From positions 4,110 through 22,785 of the forward strand of contig JALUMJ010000186.1 of NCBI GenBank assembly GCA_027040375.1: 18,676 nt of DNA, given 5' to 3'. The DNA comes from Campylobacteraceae bacterium (GTDB taxonomy: Bacteria; Campylobacterota; Campylobacteria; Campylobacterales; Sulfurospirillaceae). Below are positions 1 to 6,425 of the stretch, piece by piece. Under the pieces are notes generated by a model. It was given only the letters and a program-made list of their open reading frames with translations. It searched no databases and was not told the origin of the DNA. Every line of letters starts with the position of its first letter. Positions within the stretch are counted from its first letter, which is position 1. Both the position numbers and the translations under genes were made by a program.

Positions 1-114
1 ATCTAGATAACGAATAAAGAAAAATATAATGGACAGCGTTATGATAACTATAAGAACAAGGACTATGGTTTTTGTTTTTACTGAAACAGATTGCGAAAGG
101 CTTTTAAAATTCAA
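1..114 (-). CDS. N-terminus of a membrane protein, probably the sensor histidine kinase partner of the adjacent regulator (partial)
   Basis: Reading leftward, an open frame of 38 codons starts at a TTG (114-112) and runs off the left edge of the window. It overlaps the end of the response regulator gene by 11 bases. An AGGA lies 7 bases upstream of the TTG. The product starts with about 15 polar residues, then KTKT and a strongly hydrophobic run (IVLVLIVIITLSIIFFF) followed by R-Y, i.e. a cytoplasmic tail and first membrane helix. This is how many sensor kinases begin, and the position directly after an OmpR-type regulator makes a cognate kinase the likeliest identity. No kinase motif lies inside the window, so the call rests on context. 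Confidence 0.6.
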   Translation of the reverse strand, partial: MNFKSLSQSVSVKTKTIVLVLIVIITLSIIFFFIRYLD

Positions 115-784
115 GCATATATCCTATACCATAAACATTTTTTATGCACTCTTTACCTATCTTTTTCCTTAGTTCTTTTACGACAGACTTTATCGCCTCT
201 TTTGTTGGTATTTCCATATCCCACAGATACTCGCCTATGTCATCAAATGTTACGCTTTGATTCTCTCTTTTGATAAAATACTCCAAAAGACGGCTCTCTT
301 TGAGGGTAAGTTGTATATTTTTACTACCTTCACAAACAATTTTTTTAACAGGGTTGTATATACAGCCATTTTTCAATTTTATCTCAAGGTTATTATCCAC
401 CAATTCAAGAGCAACGACTTTTAGAGCCTCTATAAGGTGTTGTTTGTCGTAAGGTTTGACTAGATATTTGCTGATTTTAAGCTCAACTGCCTTCCAAAGG
501 TATTCCTCTTCGGTGTGTGCTGAGAGTATGATGATAGGAATCTTTTTGTCTTTTTGTCTTATCTTTCTTAGTGCTTCTAAACCATCAAGGCGAGGCATAC
601 AGATATCAAACATCAAAACATCATAACTAGCCACATCCATCTCATAAGTAGCTTCAAGTCCATCTTCAACCGAGACAACTTTATCAAAAAAAAGCTCCAA
701 TACTTCTGATATATGTTTTCGTATCCCCTTCTCATCCTCGGCATACAAGACTTTTTTATCGGCAAGTATATCTAGCACATCCAT
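104..784 (-). CDS. OmpR-type response regulator (receiver + winged-helix DNA-binding domain)
   Basis: 226 residues, normal for the OmpR/PhoB family. The receiver domain covers about residues 10-125, with the acidic pair E16/D17, the phospho-acceptor D60 in the MFDICMP context, a conserved Ser in IILSAH and the Lys of LVKPYD. The C-terminal part (about 140-226) is a winged helix, ending in the typical V-Y-G-I-G-Y turn. It starts 3 bases after the stop of the IscU-like gene, so the two are almost certainly co-transcribed, and the next gene overlaps its end. Linkage of a two-component system to an Fe-S scaffold suggests sensing of redox or Fe-S status, but that is inference. Its targets cannot be read from the sequence. 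Confidence 0.9.
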   Translation of the reverse strand: MDVLDILADKKVLYAEDEKGIRKHISEVLELFFDKVVSVEDGLEATYEMDVASYDVLMFDICMPRLDGLEALRKIRQKDKKIPIIILSAHTEEEYLWKAVELKISKYLVKPYDKQHLIEALKVVALELVDNNLEIKLKNGCIYNPVKKIVCEGSKNIQLTLKESRLLEYFIKRENQSVTFDDIGEYLWDMEIPTKEAIKSVVKELRKKIGKECIKNVYGIGYMLEF

Positions 785-787
785 GTC

Positions 788-1258
788 TTATTGCTCCTTA
801 TTTTCCACACCCTCACAGGATGTATCCAACTCTAGTTTTTTCATCTCTTCTATGGAGCCAGCCTTTTTTTCTTCTACATGTAGAGCTGCCGCATCAAATG
901 CTTTTATAACCATACCTGAGCAAGCTTGTTGCTTTGGTGGGGCTGATTTTATCTTTTGAGCCATCAAAGCTGCTGTTTCTTTGCCATATTTTAGCGTTTC
1001 CTCTTTTATCATCTCAGTAAACATGGAGCCAGCTATTATCGTATCTTGGCAAGCATTGCATGAAAATTTTATATCTTTTATGGACTCATCACTATCAATA
1101 TCCAGATAGATAAGTGCAAATTCATTTGTCTGTGGGTCAACCCCCATCCCTACCCCGCTAGCATTATCAATCTTACCGTAATTTCTTGGGCTCATCATAT
1201 GATCCAAAATTTCATCCGTTATGTCTCTTATCTCATCTTCTTTATATTCTTGCATCAT
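788..1258 (-). CDS. IscU/NifU-N-like Fe-S cluster scaffold homologue lacking the first ligand cysteine
   Basis: About 156 residues with an IscU/NifU N-terminal fold signature: an early MMSPRNYG segment (the H/N-P-R-N-x-G of IscU), the second ligand region C67-x2-C70-QDTIIAGS and the third region QAC113-SGMVIKA. In canonical IscU the first cysteine sits in a C-G-D motif about 30 residues before the second. Here that stretch reads VGMGVDPQTNEF and has no Cys. A short acidic tail follows. The protein may be a modified scaffold using C67/C70/C113, or a regulatory or carrier paralogue. Start choice: AGGG ends 2 bases before the first ATG and 5 before the second (1255-1253), so translation may begin at the second. 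First gene of an operon with the response regulator. Confidence 0.75.
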   Translation of the reverse strand: MMQEYKEDEIRDITDEILDHMMSPRNYGKIDNASGVGMGVDPQTNEFALIYLDIDSDESIKDIKFSCNACQDTIIAGSMFTEMIKEETLKYGKETAALMAQKIKSAPPKQQACSGMVIKAFDAAALHVEEKKAGSIEEMKKLELDTSCEGVENKEQ

Positions 1259-1299
1259 TTCCCTATGGTAGATTTTTACTAATCTAATATTTTAATGCA

Positions 1300-1373
1300 A
1301 TTATATCACAAATATAACTCTAAAATTTAAATAAGATATTTTTACTCTTATTTAAGCAAAGTTAGAGTATATT
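1300..1373. promoter_or_regulatory. Divergent promoter region with nested dyad between the IscU-like and nfu genes
   Basis: A leftward -10 (TATAAT on the minus strand, 1305-1300) serves the IscU-like gene and a rightward -10-like TATATT (1368-1373) serves nfu. Between them lies a nested inverted repeat: inner arms TTAAATAAG (1327-1335) and CTTATTTAA (1347-1355), outer arms ACTCTAA (1317-1323) and TTAGAGT (1362-1368). The dyad covers the expected -35 regions of both promoters, as a shared operator would. The binding factor is unknown. Confidence 0.45.
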
Positions 1374-1399
1374 TCCAAAAAATTAATAAGGCTAACAAA

Positions 1400-1753
1400 A
1401 TGATATTTAGTGATGAAGAGATTTACAAAGCAGCCAAGCATTATCTTCCGACTGTCAATGAGTATGTAAAATCACACGGTGGAAATATAAAACTTTTAGG
1501 CGCAAAAGATGGGAATATCTATATAGAATTAGCAGGGACTTGCCATGGTTGTTCTATGAGTTTAATGACAACAAAAATGGTAGTGCAGAAACAATTGCGT
1601 GAATTGATAGCTCCCCAATTAAATGTAATCAATGTTGATGGAACTGAGCAAAACAAGCTACCTCGAGAATATTATATAGACGCAGATGACAAGATTGAGC
1701 TTAATAAAAGCACAAAAGACAAACTATTTGACAAAATCAAAAAATATCTTTAA
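1400..1753 (+). CDS. nfu: Nfu-type Fe-S carrier (NifU C-terminal domain protein)
   Basis: 117 residues. The Nfu domain spans about residues 8-85, with the helix containing VKSHGGNI and the cluster-binding C48-x2-C51 in AGTCHGCSMS. Two such monomers normally bridge one [4Fe-4S] cluster for delivery to target proteins. The region after residue 85 is a charged tail rich in Lys and Asp, with no further recognisable domain. Start: AAGG (1388-1391) precedes the ATG by 8 bases. It diverges from the IscU-like scaffold gene, so a scaffold and a carrier flank one promoter region, which supports a shared role in Fe-S metabolism. It converges on flhB. Confidence 0.85.
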   Translation: MIFSDEEIYKAAKHYLPTVNEYVKSHGGNIKLLGAKDGNIYIELAGTCHGCSMSLMTTKMVVQKQLRELIAPQLNVINVDGTEQNKLPREYYIDADDKIELNKSTKDKLFDKIKKYL

Positions 1754-1768
1754 AAAGGGCGTAAGATA
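1739..1768 (-). terminator. Weak intrinsic terminator after flhB
   Basis: On the minus strand TATCTT (1768-1763) pairs with AAGATA (1750-1745) across a 12-base loop, followed by six T (1744-1739). The stem is only 6 bp and AT-rich, so strength is doubtful. It overlaps the end of nfu. Confidence 0.3.
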
Positions 1769-1773
1769 AGTCT

Positions 1774-2835
1774 CTAATCTCTTTTGATTTTTCCTGCTTT
1801 ATATACATAAGCTAAAACTTCAGCAACTGCTTTATAGAGATTTTCTGGGATTGTTTCATCTATTTCACATTTTTTATATAATTCCCTAGCAAGAGGTGGG
1901 TTTTCGACTATTTGGATATCATGCTTTCTTGCTATCTCTTTGATTTTTAATGCCAAGTGATCCATCCCCTTTGCCAATATTTTTGGGGCCTCTTCCTTTT
2001 CCTTGTCATATCTTAGAGCCACTGCAAAATGTGTAGGATTTGTGATTACAACATCAGCTTGCGGAACCTCTTGCATCATTCTTTTTTTGCTCATTTCCAT
2101 CTGAATTCTTTTGATTCTTGCTTTTGTTTGGGGGTCTCCTTCCATCTGCTTATATTCATCTTTTATCTCTTGCTTGCTCATTTTTAAATCTTTAAAATAG
2201 TTATATCTGACAAAAAATAGATCAAAAAGTGCGAGAAGAAGGAATAGAGCAAGCATCACTGCCCCTAAAATCATAGCTTTTCCCTTCAGCCAAGCAAGCT
2301 GTTCAAATATCGAAAAATACACTACACTTGGCAACTCTTTTGTAAAATCAACAAGATAATAATAAGCTGCAAGAAATACCATCGCTACTTTTAGCACAGT
2401 TTTTATAGTTTCTACTAATTTTTTAATAGAAAGAAGATTTTTAAGACCTTTTATGGGGTTCATTTTACTAAGATCTGGGATAAGAGGTTTAGAAGTAAAA
2501 ACAAATCCAAACTGAAAAAAACCAGCAAGAAGTCCAGAGACAGCAACTATGGCAGCTAAGGGAATTACAACCAATATGACTTGTTTAAATGTATTTACTG
2601 ATATTTCTACCACTATATTTTTTGTAAGCTCAACTCCTATGAAAGATTGATAATAGTGATACAATTTAACCAAATGTTCTTGCATAAAACCAAAAAGCGA
2701 TAAAAATGCGATAATTGCAACCAATAGAGTTAAAAAACTACTAGCATCCTGACTTTTTGGAACATTCCCGTCTTTTCTGGCATCCTCTATCTTTTTGGAG
2801 GTGGGCTCTTCTGTCTTTTCTGCATCATCTGCCAT
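1774..2835 (-). CDS. flhB: Flagellar type III export switch protein FlhB
   Basis: 353 residues, the usual FlhB length. The N-terminus has the family signature EKTEEPTSKKIEDARKDGNV (residues 6-25). Four membrane helices follow (about 32-52, 86-112, 145-165, 186-208), then the cytoplasmic domain with the autocleavage motif N266-P-T-H269. FlhB sits in the flagellar export gate; self-cleavage between N and P is the known basis of the switch from rod/hook to filament export. It starts 3 bases after the stop of nadC, so it is probably co-transcribed with an NAD synthesis gene rather than with other flagellar genes. All family hallmarks are intact. Confidence 0.97.
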   Translation of the reverse strand: MADDAEKTEEPTSKKIEDARKDGNVPKSQDASSFLTLLVAIIAFLSLFGFMQEHLVKLYHYYQSFIGVELTKNIVVEISVNTFKQVILVVIPLAAIVAVSGLLAGFFQFGFVFTSKPLIPDLSKMNPIKGLKNLLSIKKLVETIKTVLKVAMVFLAAYYYLVDFTKELPSVVYFSIFEQLAWLKGKAMILGAVMLALFLLLALFDLFFVRYNYFKDLKMSKQEIKDEYKQMEGDPQTKARIKRIQMEMSKKRMMQEVPQADVVITNPTHFAVALRYDKEKEEAPKILAKGMDHLALKIKEIARKHDIQIVENPPLARELYKKCEIDETIPENLYKAVAEVLAYVYKAGKIKRD

Positions 2836-2838
2836 AAA

Positions 2839-3654
2839 TTAGATTATCTTCATAGACAAATCAAGCCAAGTAGCTTGATGGATTAAACTGCCACTACTAA
2901 TAGCATCAACTCTTGTATCTAAATAATTTTTTATGTTCTGCTTTGTTATATTTCCACTAGCCTCAACTAAAATATACTTAAAATTAGCATTTTTATAATT
3001 TACAACCTCTTTTATCTCTTCTAATTTCATATTATCACACATAATCATATCGCTTCCACAAGACATGGCATACTTTGCAAACTCAACATCTTCGCACTCT
3101 ATCTCTATCTTTGCAGTATATGGGAGTTTGTCTTTTGCGTTTTTTATAAATTTTTCCAAGTTATCTATGGTTTTAATATGAGTGTCTTTAAGCATCAAAC
3201 AATCATCAAGTCCCATTCTGTGATTGTGACCACCACCACACCTAACAGCATATTTCTCAAAGATTCTAAGAAGTGGTCTAGTTTTTCTCGTGTCTAAAAG
3301 TTTCACGCAAGAGCCTTCTAATAGCCTTGCGTAAGAGTAGGTATTTGTAGCGATTCCGCTTGCATGTTGGAGTAAATCCAAGATAGTTCTCTCGCACATC
3401 AAAAGCTTTTTAGACTTGCCTTTTAAAGTAGCTATCACATCCCCATACTTTATAGGTTTTCCATCTTTTATATGAAATTTTATATCTATTCGCTCTACTT
3501 TACAAAGTGCTTTTACATAAACAACACCAGCCAAAATGCCTTCATCTTTTGAGATAATCTTTGCATTAGCTTTTTCGTTAGTTCCTACTAGATAAAACAG
3601 ATCACCTCGACCTACATCCTCTTGAAGAGCATTTTTTACGAATTTTTTTATCAT
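2839..3654 (-). CDS. nadC: Quinolinate (nicotinate-nucleotide) phosphoribosyltransferase
   Basis: 271 residues, normal for NadC. The enzyme makes nicotinate mononucleotide from quinolinate and PRPP in de novo NAD synthesis. Visible signatures are the early EDVGRGDLF, CERTILDLLQHASGIAT, DTRKTRP (substrate-binding Arg/Lys), the GGGHNHRMGL loop with LMLKDTHI, and the C-terminal ISSGSLIHQA barrel end. A GGGGA sequence lies about 8 bases before the ATG. It forms a tight pair with flhB. NadA, which makes its quinolinate substrate, is encoded about 4 kb to the right on the same strand, but in a separate transcript. Confidence 0.96.
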   Translation of the reverse strand: MIKKFVKNALQEDVGRGDLFYLVGTNEKANAKIISKDEGILAGVVYVKALCKVERIDIKFHIKDGKPIKYGDVIATLKGKSKKLLMCERTILDLLQHASGIATNTYSYARLLEGSCVKLLDTRKTRPLLRIFEKYAVRCGGGHNHRMGLDDCLMLKDTHIKTIDNLEKFIKNAKDKLPYTAKIEIECEDVEFAKYAMSCGSDMIMCDNMKLEEIKEVVNYKNANFKYILVEASGNITKQNIKNYLDTRVDAISSGSLIHQATWLDLSMKII

Positions 3655-3825
3655 TTAACTGTCCCCTTTTTATGGAAGTAAATTCCATAAAAATTCCTCG
3701 CGACTGAAGCTTTGGCTTCGCCAAGAATTTACTTATTTTTATTTTTTTCTAAAGCACGAAGCTTTGCTTCTGCATATGGTGTGAAACATATTTTTTTTAA
3801 GTTCTCATTTTCTAGATAGATTATA
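3655..3825 (-). promoter_or_regulatory. nadC upstream region: distant -10 and stacked hairpins
   Basis: A good leftward -10 (TATAAT at 3825-3820) would give nadC a leader of about 155 bases. Inside it are an 11-bp perfect hairpin (TTTTTATGGAA 3667-3677 with TTCCATAAAAA 3683-3693), an inverted repeat AAGTAAATTC/GAATTTACTT (3676-3685 with 3724-3733), and two small GAAGC/GCTTC hairpins (about 3706-3719 and 3759-3771). The first GAAGC hairpin overlaps an alternative TTGGC-ttc-GCCAA stem. No known riboswitch class was recognised. Confidence 0.4.
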
Positions 3826-3906
3826 AGAAAAATCTACACAAATTAGGCTTAATGTTTAACAATAAGATGCTATAATTATTTATCTACTATATAAGGTGGT
3901 TGCATT

Positions 3907-4038
3907 ATGCGGGAAACTGTATTTGATTTATTTAACTGACCTTACGCACTAAATACAAAACTGAGTGCATTTAGTGCGTAAGGTCAGTTATTTAAAATCG
4001 GTATTGGACCTTCTCGTTCTTATACCATGAAACCATAA
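3907..4038 (+). pseudogene. sdaA: Remnant of L-serine dehydratase N-terminus, interrupted by a mini-element
   Basis: A promoter-like TATAAT (3871-3876) and a strong AAGGTGG (3893-3899) precede an ATG at 3907. The frame reads MRETVFDLF, then stops inside a palindromic insert (3936-3987). Removing the insert plus one copy of its flanking TTATTTAA repeat gives MRETVFDLFKIGIGPSRSYT, then MKP and a stop at 4036. This matches the conserved SdaA/SdaB beginning (S-x-F-D-x-F-K-x-G-I-G-P-S-S-S-H-T-x-G-P-M), with S, H and G replaced by R, Y and K. The remaining ~430 residues of the enzyme, including the Fe-S cysteines, are absent. The gene is dead; promoter and ribosome site survive. The identification rests on about 15 aligned residues but the motif is highly specific. 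Confidence 0.8.
3936..3987. mobile_element. 52-bp palindromic mini-element (MITE-like or IS-end scar) with 8-bp target duplication
   Basis: Two 19-bp perfectly complementary ends, CTGACCTTACGCACTAAAT (3936-3954) and ATTTAGTGCGTAAGGTCAG (3969-3987), flank a 14-base centre. Directly outside lie identical TTATTTAA copies (3928-3935 and 3988-3995), which also extend the pairing by 3 bp each side. Excising the element with one repeat copy restores the sdaA reading frame, which is strong evidence for a real insertion. There is no transposase, so it is non-autonomous or the residue of a larger element. The IS family was not identified. Confidence 0.75.
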
Positions 4039-4107
4039 ATCCAATCGTCGGTTCTTTTTTATAATAGCTTAGGTTTTATTGGTTGCTAGTATCAATTTAT
4101 TGCAAAA

Positions 4108-4121
4108 TTGACATAAGTCAA
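4108..4121 (+). promoter_or_regulatory. CRP/FNR-family activator site of the heme-copper operon
   Basis: TTGAC-ATAA-GTCAA is a perfect 5-4-5 palindrome of the CRP/FNR superfamily type. Its centre (4114.5) lies about 41.5 bases upstream of the start point expected from the -10 at 4144-4149, the classic class II activator position. Which family member binds (FNR, NssR-like or DNR-like) cannot be told; the G/C at position 5 differs from plain FNR TTGAT-N4-ATCAA. Confidence 0.7.
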
Positions 4122-4143
4122 TAATTATATAAAATAATTAAGA

Positions 4144-4149
4144 TATAAT
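4144..4149 (+). promoter_or_regulatory. -10 element of the heme-copper operon
   Basis: Perfect TATAAT. The predicted start point is near 4156, so the ATG at 4154 cannot be a normal translation start. The ATG at 4178, preceded by AAGGAGG (4165-4171), is used instead. No good -35 is seen, as expected when an activator covers it. Confidence 0.65.
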
Positions 4150-4177
4150 ACTTATGAATTTTACAAGGAGGAAAAAT

Positions 4178-4768
4178 ATGACATTTGCGAGTTCGATAGA
4201 GTTGCTTAGGTTTCATAATGTTGCTTACACTATCTATGCATTTTTGATTATATCAATTATTGCATGGTTTGGGTACAACCTTACGAAAAAAAAGAAAGCT
4301 AATTCATTGGTTAGAATACCATTTTATGCATATATTGCGTTTTTGGTTATAGGCGGTGTGGGGCATCACATCTTTACATACAATACGATACCTTGGGTAT
4401 CAGAGGATATAAGCAGGGATCACATTACACCTGATCAAACTTTTAATTTTGAGATTAAGTCTCATAAATGGATACTTCCAAAAGAGAAGATAAACATCAA
4501 ATGTGGCCAAAAAGTATTATTTAAAGTAAAAAGTGATGATTTGACTTACGGCTTTGGTCTTTTTAGACAAGATGGTACAATGGCCATGCAAATGCAAGTA
4601 GATCCTGGTTCACCAAATGAAATACTATGGACATTTAATCACAATGGGGTTTTTGATTTAACTTCAACAGAGTACTCTGGTCCAGCACAATATGATGAAG
4701 AGGGAAATGATTTGATGAAAGTAAAAAAATTAGTTAAAGTAACAGGATGCACAGGAGGTCAAAAATGA
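4178..4768 (+). CDS. Subunit II of a heme-copper NO-reductase/oxidase, CuA site lost
   Basis: 196 residues from the ATG at 4178, chosen because it follows AAGGAGG and the earlier in-frame ATG lies upstream of the predicted transcript start. Two membrane helices (about 17-35 and 47-67) precede a periplasmic cupredoxin domain (about 85-196), the layout of cytochrome oxidase subunit II. Where CuA-bearing proteins have D-V-x-H-G-F this has DLTY124-GFGLF, and where they have C-x-E-Y-C-G-x-x-H it has S163-TEY-S167-GPAQ171. Every Cys and His CuA ligand is therefore replaced while the surrounding fold residues remain. As in quinol oxidases of the bo3 type, such a subunit cannot take electrons from cytochrome c through CuA. 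Its gene overlaps the catalytic subunit by ATGA. Confidence 0.85.
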   Translation: MTFASSIELLRFHNVAYTIYAFLIISIIAWFGYNLTKKKKANSLVRIPFYAYIAFLVIGGVGHHIFTYNTIPWVSEDISRDHITPDQTFNFEIKSHKWILPKEKINIKCGQKVLFKVKSDDLTYGFGLFRQDGTMAMQMQVDPGSPNEILWTFNHNGVFDLTSTEYSGPAQYDEEGNDLMKVKKLVKVTGCTGGQK

Positions 4769-6414
4769 GTTTTGCAAAAAATCTAATCAGTGGGACCAAC
4801 TTTGATCATACAGGTTTAAATGCTCTTCAAAAAGTAACCCTTAGAGCCGTTGTTATGGCATTTCTATTTTTTGGACTTACTGCGACTGAAGGCATGATTA
4901 TGAGATTAGTAGTAACTGGTCCTGCAAATCCACTTCCTGCTATGTTTTCACATCCTGCTCATTACTTTTCAATCATGACAGTTCACCCAATAGTAGGTAT
5001 ATTTGGTTCAACTTATCAGTTGGTATTTGCCGCATTTATGTTTTTGGTTCCTTTTTTAACAAAAAAACCTTTGTATAGTATCAAGCTAGCAAATGCTGTT
5101 TGGTTACTAATAACAATTGGTACAGCATTAGCTTGGCTATCAGCATTTTTTTCACATTATGCTCCGCTATACACACTATATTGGCCACTGCCTGCTGATA
5201 CAACACAGTTCAATGTTATAGGTGGTATAGTATTTATAGTTGGTGTTGCTCTTATTATGTTGGGAACTTTGGGATTTATTTACAATATATATGCAACTAT
5301 ATTTGCTAGAGTTGGTGTTCACAAAAATAAAACCACTAAAGAGCTTTTGATTTCTGGTTTTGGAATTGATGGCATGTTAAATATATGGCATAAGATTACA
5401 GGTCGCCCACCTTACTCGAAAGAGCCTGCACTTGCGCTTCCTGTTGTTGCTATATTTAGAGGAACAGTAGATACATTTTTAGATGCTTTAGTTATACTAG
5501 GAGCTGGTATTTTAGTTCTTATCTATCTTGTGGCAGACGCAGGTGGAATGAGTCTAAATGTAGCAAGCATAAATGCACTTTTATATAAAAACTTTTTCTG
5601 GTGGGGACTTGACTTGGTTGCCGACGGTTTGGTTCTTATTTATGTTGCTGGATCTTGGTATTTACTTGCATCTCTAATCACAGGACAAAAATTGTTCATG
5701 GAAAATGTAGCAAGAGCAGCACTTATGTTAGAACTTCTTGTTTCTTGGATGGTTTGGTCTCACCATTTACTTGGAGATCAAGGACAGCCTGAAATGATGA
5801 AATTAATCTCTGGTGAGATGGTTACGGCGTTTGAGCTTCTTACTCAAGGCTTAGCACTATTTATAACACTTGTTACTCTATGGAAAGCAAGACCTCTTAA
5901 GATGACGATGGAACTCAAGTATCTACTTGGTGGTTTAGTTGGATTTGGTTTGGCTGTTCCTGCTGCAATTATTCAAGCAGATATGGGTATGAACAGAGTT
6001 CTTCACAATACACAATGGATTATCTTTGCTCATGTTCATATAGCTCTTATCGTAGGTCTGTATATGACTCTATATAGTGCTGTTTATGTTCTATGGCCAA
6101 TCGTAACAAACGGCACAAAGATGTACTCACATAAACTATCAAACATACACTTTTGGTTACACCTCATAGGCGGTATAGGTATGGGTGCATTTGCTGGTAT
6201 GGCAGGACTTCAAGGTATGCTTCGTCGTCACCTTTATGTTCATGGAGAATTTAATCACTTGATGATTTTAGCTGCAATTTGTGGTACTATGGTACTCATC
6301 GCATGGGCACTATTTTTATATAATATTGTCATGTCAGTTGGTATCAAAGGACTTATTGGTATATTTTTACCTGCAAAAGATAAAACTGCAAGTTATGGAA
6401 TAGAAGAAGAATAA
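4765..6414 (+). CDS. Heme-copper superfamily catalytic subunit, probable gNOR-type nitric oxide reductase
   Basis: 549 residues from the ATG at 4765 (AGGAGG at 4753-4758; ATGA overlap with subunit II). A polytopic protein of 12 or more membrane helices. Heme ligands are present: H74 (low-spin heme, MTVHPIVG), H423 and H425 (AHVHIAL; high-spin and low-spin hemes). The metal-site pair H333-H334 is present (WSHHLLGDQG). The helix normally bearing HPEVY in oxidases reads WWGLD283-LVA-D287-GLVL. It aligns without gaps to the cNorB segment WWVVH-LWV-E-GVWE, so D283 replaces the third His ligand and D287 the FeB-binding Glu. The oxidase cross-linked Tyr is absent. This fits NO reduction to N2O rather than O2 reduction. 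As I recall, gNOR is the family reported from Campylobacterota lacking NorBC. With a CuA-less partner, quinol is the likely electron donor (inference). Confidence 0.82.
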   Translation: MSFAKNLISGTNFDHTGLNALQKVTLRAVVMAFLFFGLTATEGMIMRLVVTGPANPLPAMFSHPAHYFSIMTVHPIVGIFGSTYQLVFAAFMFLVPFLTKKPLYSIKLANAVWLLITIGTALAWLSAFFSHYAPLYTLYWPLPADTTQFNVIGGIVFIVGVALIMLGTLGFIYNIYATIFARVGVHKNKTTKELLISGFGIDGMLNIWHKITGRPPYSKEPALALPVVAIFRGTVDTFLDALVILGAGILVLIYLVADAGGMSLNVASINALLYKNFFWWGLDLVADGLVLIYVAGSWYLLASLITGQKLFMENVARAALMLELLVSWMVWSHHLLGDQGQPEMMKLISGEMVTAFELLTQGLALFITLVTLWKARPLKMTMELKYLLGGLVGFGLAVPAAIIQADMGMNRVLHNTQWIIFAHVHIALIVGLYMTLYSAVYVLWPIVTNGTKMYSHKLSNIHFWLHLIGGIGMGAFAGMAGLQGMLRRHLYVHGEFNHLMILAAICGTMVLIAWALFLYNIVMSVGIKGLIGIFLPAKDKTASYGIEEE

Positions 6415-6425
6415 AATAAAAAAAC

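Noticed and set aside
3667..3693. 11-bp hairpin as an intrinsic terminator
   Set aside because: It is followed by A rather than T on either strand and lies upstream of nadC, where no transcript needs to end.
4154..4177. Longer N-terminus for the CuA-less subunit II from the ATG at 4154
   Set aside because: It lies at or before the predicted transcript start and upstream of the AAGGAGG at 4165-4171, which serves the ATG at 4178.
4747..4764. Longer start (MHRRSK) for the heme-copper catalytic subunit
   Set aside because: AGGAGG at 4753-4758 points to the ATG at 4765, which also makes a standard ATGA overlap.
4178..6414. Ordinary cytochrome c oxidase (cbb3 or B-type) subunits
   Set aside because: CuA ligands are absent, the HPEVY motif is replaced by a NorB-like segment with two Asp, and the cross-linked Tyr is missing.
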